The notes below the pieces were generated by a model. The model had not been told where the DNA came from, searched no databases, and saw only the letters and a list, made by a program, of their open reading frames with translations. Below, in pieces: positions 30,362 through 33,814 of a DNA stretch of 33,814 bases. Both the position numbers and the translations under genes were made by a program. The stretch lies in contig JAFXZO010000062.1 of assembly GCA_017541205.1 (NCBI GenBank), positions 1-33,814 on the forward strand, written 5' to 3'. How positions within the stretch are numbered: the stretch's first letter is position 1; each line of letters opens with the position of its first letter. This DNA is from Clostridia bacterium (lineage in GTDB: Bacteria > Bacillota > Clostridia > Christensenellales > Aristaeellaceae).

Positions 30362-31544
30362 TCTGTTCTCCTTTGCCGATGTCTTTATACCGGAAATAAA
30401 AATTCATGTATTTGAGGGCGTTGAACCGTTTTCCGGCCTTTAGCTGGTAGGTCGTTTCGCCGTGATAGATATTCAGCTTGTTTTTCCCCAATACCGCCAT
30501 GCCCTTTATTTCGGAAAAGGGCAGGGAAAGGGCGCTTTGCCCGCCTTCGTCGATCACGATCCGGTCGCCGTAAAGGGAGAGGGCGGCGTCTTTGCGCAGC
30601 AGTTTTTTTTGCTTGCAAGCGATCACTTCATACAGCGCCGATCGATCCCGGTACAAGGGCGTTTCGGTATGCCGGCTCATGTCCAGGCCGCTTACGAACG
30701 CGTTTTGATAATCATACCATTCGGTGATATACCGGAAGGGAAAGGCACAGCCCACGCCGGTCAGCTTTTTATCCCTTCCGTATTCGATCCCTCGCCCGCA
30801 TTTTTTGCATACGGCGCGGCTGCCGCCGCTCTCAAACTCGGAAAGCCCGCACCAGGGGCAAACGTACATGGCCCTTTCCAGGTATTCCGCCCGTTTCCTG
30901 GATTCATACAAGCCGTCCGAAACGCCCTCGTTCACCATCAGGCCCTCCCGGATGCGGCGGAAAAGCTCGTCGTCGGACAAACGCGCGTATTCGTCCGGCT
31001 CCAGCACCTCGGACACATACGCGTGGATCCTGCCCCGGCGGATGTTATCGCTCCAGCGGGGCTGCACGCCGTACCCTCCCTCGATGCGGTAGAGGGCGAC
31101 GGGCAGGTTCAGCATGCGGGCCAGGGTCGCGATGGCCGGGCTCATATACTCGGTTTTGCCGCTGTAGGTGCGGTTTCCTTCCGGGGCGATGGCGATGGTG
31201 CCGCCTTCTTTGGCAACCTTGACGCAATTGCGCAGCGCCGAAAGATCGACGGTTTGCTTGCGGATCGGGATCGGCGCGGCGCCCCAGCGGATCACATCGG
31301 AGATCCAGCCCTTGGAAAAAATATCCTCCGTCGCCAGATAGTATACGGGCCCTGAGAAGGAAAGGCCCACAAAAAACTGGTCAAAGGGGGTCTGGTGGTT
31401 CATCAGGATCAGATAAGCGCGGCTGCCCTGCTCTCTGAAACGGTCGGCCTTCGCCCCGTACAGCCAGCGGGCGAAGGGATAAAGCAGGACGGCGGCTATA
31501 TTGCGCATCACCCGATGGCGGCGTCTGATCCAGGTTTTCTGCAT
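30339..31544 (-). CDS. PlsC-type acyltransferase with zinc ribbon and PH-like C-terminus
   Basis: The acyltransferase domain (residues about 15-200) has the NHQTPFD active site (His50, Asp55), the PEGNRTYSG substrate motif (about 120-128) and a hydrophobic N-terminal anchor. Such enzymes transfer acyl groups, usually to lysophosphatidic acid, at the cytoplasmic membrane. Residues 229-249 form a zinc ribbon (CPWCG, 13 residues, CKKCG). The last 60 residues (DRIVIDEGG, FSEIKGMAV, YQLKAG) look like a small PH-type domain. A plain PlsC is about 240 aa. ATG 31544 with GAAGG upstream is chosen, but ATG 31559 is also possible. It is first gene of the operon with the ESS symporter, which overlaps it. 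Confidence 0.85.
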   Translation of the reverse strand: MQKTWIRRRHRVMRNIAAVLLYPFARWLYGAKADRFREQGSRAYLILMNHQTPFDQFFVGLSFSGPVYYLATEDIFSKGWISDVIRWGAAPIPIRKQTVDLSALRNCVKVAKEGGTIAIAPEGNRTYSGKTEYMSPAIATLARMLNLPVALYRIEGGYGVQPRWSDNIRRGRIHAYVSEVLEPDEYARLSDDELFRRIREGLMVNEGVSDGLYESRKRAEYLERAMYVCPWCGLSEFESGGSRAVCKKCGRGIEYGRDKKLTGVGCAFPFRYITEWYDYQNAFVSGLDMSRHTETPLYRDRSALYEVIACKQKKLLRKDAALSLYGDRIVIDEGGQSALSLPFSEIKGMAVLGKNKLNIYHGETTYQLKAGKRFNALKYMNFYFRYKDIGKGEQNGKFLGL

Positions 31545-31559
31545 TGTGCCTTCACGCAT

Positions 31560-31970
31560 ACGCTTACTTCATTTCATTGTTATTTCCGCCCGCGGCAGGG
31601 GTTTACGATTTCCGCGTGTCCCCGCAATCTCCATCCCATGGACGCTGTATCGGGAGCGCCGAAGCGGGAAAGCAGATTTCCCCGCTATTATATCGCAAAA
31701 AACTGCTTCATACAATCAAAAAGCATCAAAAGATTTGCATTATTTCTGTTCCCTGGCTTTGCGTCAGGCGGCGGGAGTCCGAAAACGAGGAGCGGCGCAG
31801 CATCGTCCATTTCCCGGATTCTTCTCTTTTGGCCTGGAAAAAAGGAGGAATACGAGCGATCAAAATAGAAATAATGGTTCATCGCTTTCCATGGAACTTT
31901 TTTACGGCTTCCCCGTCTATATCCATGGAAGCCACACAACAGCGCTATGGCGCGGAATGGAGAATGAACG
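31560..31970. other. 410-base intergenic region
   Basis: It holds the acyltransferase promoter at 31687-31715, AT-rich patches and several stray in-frame stretches. AAGGAGG at 31842-31848 has no start codon at usable distance. Codon usage and family motifs give no gene. No plus-strand promoter for the cystatin-like gene is convincing. It may be decayed sequence. Confidence 0.5.
31687..31715 (-). promoter_or_regulatory. Sigma-A promoter of the acyltransferase-symporter operon
   Basis: On the minus strand TTGTAT (31715-31710), 17 bases, TATAAT (31692-31687). Leader about 135 bases. Confidence 0.75.
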
Positions 31971-32351
31971 ATGATGAAAAAGATCCTTGCGATCGTCCTT
32001 GCTGCCCTGATGCTTGCCGGCGCCGCCTGCGCGGAAGAAACGCAGCCCCTGAGCGGCGGATGGACGCCCGCCGAAGATTACGCCGTCACGGAGGAAATCA
32101 AGCTCCTGCTCAACAAGGCGATGGACGGCATGTCCGGCGTGGGCTATACCCCTGTCGCCTACCTCGGCTCCCAGGTCGTTGCCGGGACCAATCACGCCAT
32201 CCTTTGCCAGGCGGCGGTCGTCTATCCCGGCGCGAAGCCCTATTGGGTCATTGTTTACCTGTATGAGGATCTGTCCGGGAACGTCAGCATCCTGAACATC
32301 GCGGATCTGGATGTCGGCGCCCTGTGCACATACGGGGCTGCCGAGCAGTAA
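31971..32351 (+). CDS. Secreted cystatin-like cysteine peptidase inhibitor
   Basis: The 126-residue protein has a signal peptide (MMKKILAIVLAALMLAGAACA, cleaved before EE). The mature 105 residues carry the three parts of the cystatin inhibitory wedge. These are an N-terminal Gly-Gly (SGGWTPAE, residues 28-35; plant cystatins have GGWxPI), the first loop QVVAG (68-72, followed by TNH, where stefins have TNY), and a Pro-Tyr-Trp (KPYWVIVYLYED) in place of the second-loop Pro-Trp. The helix between (VTEEIKLLLNKAM) fits the fold. Cystatins block papain-like and sometimes legumain-like peptidases. GGAGA precedes ATG 31971 (ATG 31974 also possible). Extracellular by prediction. Inhibition is not shown. 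Confidence 0.78.
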   Translation: MMKKILAIVLAALMLAGAACAEETQPLSGGWTPAEDYAVTEEIKLLLNKAMDGMSGVGYTPVAYLGSQVVAGTNHAILCQAAVVYPGAKPYWVIVYLYEDLSGNVSILNIADLDVGALCTYGAAEQ

Positions 32352-32376
32352 GCAGGCATGGGATCTGCCGAATTGA

Positions 32377-32544
32377 ATCGAGGATCAGGCGAGAAAGACG
32401 GGGCACAGAAGAATCTGCCTGGAAACCCACACGAACCTGCAGGCGGCGATCCATCTGTACGAAAAGGCGGGATACGAAGAGATCGAACGGCCGGCGGCCG
32501 TCGTCCGCAGCACCATGAATAAGTTTTACCTGAAGGAGCTATAA
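32377..32544 (+). pseudogene. Remnant of a GNAT acetyltransferase (C-terminal end only)
   Basis: A 55-residue stretch, open from 32377 to TAA at 32544, contains the GNAT motif-B pattern CLETHTNLQAAIHLYEKAGY and the ending STMNKFYLKEL. The acetyl-CoA binding motif A (R/QxxGxG/A) and the N-terminal strands are missing. An in-frame TGA lies at 32374-32376 and no start codon or ribosome site precedes it. The cystatin-like gene ends only 25 bases upstream, so the 5' part was probably deleted. Confidence 0.78.
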
Positions 32545-32595
32545 GGCGATGCCGCGGGCGGCAGGCCTCAGCCCGTCGAACGAGGAGAAGCGGAC

Positions 32596-32958
32596 ATGAA
32601 AAAATGGTACGACGAAGAATACGAATTCACCGTGGAGGTGACCGGCTTTCTGCACGGGGACCATACGGAGCGGTATTGCCGCAATGGAGAGGAAATCGGC
32701 GATACGTACAAATGCACGTACGGCTGCCCCGTGAACCAGGCGGGGTACGGGATCTGCTCCAAGACCATGATGATGCTCTATCCCCTGATGGAAGCCGTGC
32801 GAAGCGGAGGCGACCTGGAAAACCTGGGCGGCGACGGGAAATATTCAAAAACCATCGTTTGCCCGGATGGATGCGTCATCTTCCATCTGACGGCAAAGCC
32901 CCTGGGGAACGAGAACTTCCACAAGGGCGGCTTCTGGGATTATCCGGACGAAACGTGA
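32596..32958 (+). CDS. TIGR04076-like small protein
   Basis: The 120-residue cytosolic protein has four or more Cys residues. Strand segments YEFTVEVTGF, then GEEIGDTY, GICSKTMMMLYPLMEAVRSGG and TIVCPDGCVIFHL follow the order of TIGR04076, a family of about 90-120 residues whose function is unknown. The CPDG and IC motifs and the YPLxxAxRxGG helix are the best match. GAGGAG precedes ATG 32596. It follows the GNAT remnant by 51 bases and is closed by a terminator at 32979-33009. A metal-binding role for the Cys residues is possible. Confidence 0.68.
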   Translation: MKKWYDEEYEFTVEVTGFLHGDHTERYCRNGEEIGDTYKCTYGCPVNQAGYGICSKTMMMLYPLMEAVRSGGDLENLGGDGKYSKTIVCPDGCVIFHLTAKPLGNENFHKGGFWDYPDET

Positions 32959-32978
32959 TGCGAAAAGCGCAAGAAAAT

Positions 32979-33009
32979 CGAGGGAGGACGAAAGCCCACC
33001 CTCGTTTTT
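32979..33009 (+). terminator. Rho-independent terminator, usable in both directions
   Basis: CGAGGG (32979-32984) and CCCTCG (32999-33004) with inner partial pairing, then TTTTT. The reverse strand has ATTTTC after the stem, so it also serves the solute-binding protein gene. Confidence 0.85.
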
Positions 33010-33025
33010 CTTGCAGAATACTTTT

Positions 33026-33814
33026 TTACTTCGCCATGAATTCCTGAAGCTGACGGTTCACTTCGGCCACGTATTCGATGATGCCGGCGGCCTCCAGCTC
33101 CGCGATGGCCTTGGGATACTCGGTTTCAAAATCCACATAGCCGTACAGGATGGGAGCGAGCTTCTTGAAGGCTTCGATGCACGCGGTTTCGACGGCTTCA
33201 AACCCGGTGTTGTCGAAGGCGAAGCCCAGCATGGCGGAGGGGATCGCCTCGTCGTCCCAGTGGCGGTACATCTCGATGTATTCGTCCGAAACGCCCTCGC
33301 CGAACACCTGATAATTGGCGTTGCGGAACATCCACTCATAGAAGTAGCCGTCGCCGCGGGCGGTTTCGGACAGGGTGACCAGGCGGCCGTTTTCATCCAG
33401 CTTCCAGTCCTTGCCTTCCTCGCCGTAGAGGCAGAAGAGGTAATTCTCCTGGCTGCCCCACAGCCAGGCCAGGAATTTGAGCGCGCCTTCGGGGTTCTTG
33501 GCGGAATAGGGCACGCACAGCACTTCGCCGCCGGTGGCGTTGATATAGCGGGGCTTTTCGGGAGCCAGCAGATAGTTCTTGAGCACCGCGTCGGGATCAG
33601 CCACCTTCACGCTGCCGATGATCTCGTTTTCCTTGCCCAGAGAGCCTTCCACCCACAGGTACAGGCCGGTCTGCATGCGGCTGTCGCGCTCGTTGTACTT
33701 GATGGAGACTTCATCGCCGTACAGGCTGTCCAGGAACATTTCGCGGTTGAATTTCGCCACTTCCTGGAACGCCTGGGTATGGGCGTAGCTGTACGCGGTC
33801 TTGCTTTCCTCGCC
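33026..33814 (-). CDS. Extracellular solute-binding protein, DUF3502-type (5' end outside window)
   Basis: The frame is open from the right edge to TAA at 33026, giving the last 262 residues. It has the features of a bacterial ABC-transporter substrate-binding protein: ALKFLAWLWGSQENYLF is the typical late helix, and the C-terminus (MLGFAFDNTG, GYVDFETEYPKAI, AGIIEYVAEVNRQLQEFM) matches DUF3502-type binding proteins of Bacillota, thought to bind complex oligosaccharides. The signal peptide and lipobox would lie outside the window. Apparent internal starts (GTG near 33760) are not real starts, since the frame continues upstream with no stop. The permease genes are probably upstream on the minus strand, outside the window. 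Confidence 0.86.
   Translation of the reverse strand, partial: GEESKTAYSYAHTQAFQEVAKFNREMFLDSLYGDEVSIKYNERDSRMQTGLYLWVEGSLGKENEIIGSVKVADPDAVLKNYLLAPEKPRYINATGGEVLCVPYSAKNPEGALKFLAWLWGSQENYLFCLYGEEGKDWKLDENGRLVTLSETARGDGYFYEWMFRNANYQVFGEGVSDEYIEMYRHWDDEAIPSAMLGFAFDNTGFEAVETACIEAFKKLAPILYGYVDFETEYPKAIAELEAAGIIEYVAEVNRQLQEFMAK

Noticed and set aside
31842-31848. AAGGAGG as ribosome site of an extra small gene
   Set aside because: No start codon occurs within the usable distance, and the frames downstream show no protein-like features.

Overview
The window is a gene-dense, GC-rich chromosomal segment of a Gram-positive-type bacterium, most likely an anaerobic gut member of the Clostridia (Bacillota). 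The evidence is AAGGAGG-type ribosome sites before nearly every gene, sigma-A promoters (often extended -10), a LytS-type kinase, MutS2-type and LuxS proteins, S-layer-like repeats, a DUF3502 solute-binding protein and many small secreted proteins with Lys-rich signal peptides. I see no rRNA, tRNA, CRISPR array, transposase or phage gene. Names rest on recognised motifs, not on database searches.

Layout. 1-1381 (minus): DUF1294 membrane protein, a minimal kinase-fold protein and a Pr6Pr-like membrane protein cut by the left edge. 1450-4617 (plus): a membrane GGDEF protein, then an XRE-receiver fusion regulator overlapping a LytS-type histidine kinase; the GGDEF protein and the kinase appear to share one kind of membrane sensor. 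4724-8358 (plus): three secreted proteins, the last a clostripain (C11) peptidase with an unusual Trp-Gly repeat, closed by a strong terminator. 8374-8652 (minus): acylphosphatase.

8738-17713 (minus) is the centrepiece: a complete, self-contained sugar phosphotransferase locus. Promoter 1 drives fructokinase, a GH13_4 amylosucrase-like enzyme and a HAD phosphatase. Promoter 2 drives a sucrose-type EIIBCA, HPr, a secreted protein and Enzyme I. HPr has Lys where the regulatory Ser46 should be, EIIC carries an insertion of about 105 residues, and no GH32 sucrose-6-phosphate hydrolase is present. This suggests an alternative sucrose route, using either phosphatase plus amylosucrase-like enzyme or direct cleavage of the phosphorylated sugar.

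17714-21214 (minus): a secreted M16C metallopeptidase with S-layer-like C-terminal repeats. 21273-23354 (plus): MATE exporter and a membrane-anchored protein. 23360-23869 (minus): MerR-type regulator. 23880-25943 (minus): a GH120-like beta-helix glycosidase. 25971-26715 (plus): luxS behind a long structured leader. 26737-28662 (minus): MutS2-like ATPase lacking Smr. 28946-31715 (minus): PlsC-type acyltransferase with zinc ribbon, overlapping an ESS-type sodium/glutamate symporter. 31971-33009 (plus): a secreted cystatin-like protein, a truncated GNAT remnant, and a TIGR04076-like protein. 33026-end (minus): C-terminal part of a solute-binding protein, cut by the right edge.

Most striking for follow-up: the sucrose/PTS locus with its altered HPr and enlarged EIIC, the secreted cystatin-like inhibitor in a neighbourhood with secreted peptidases, the XRE-receiver regulator, and the C11 peptidase repeat.
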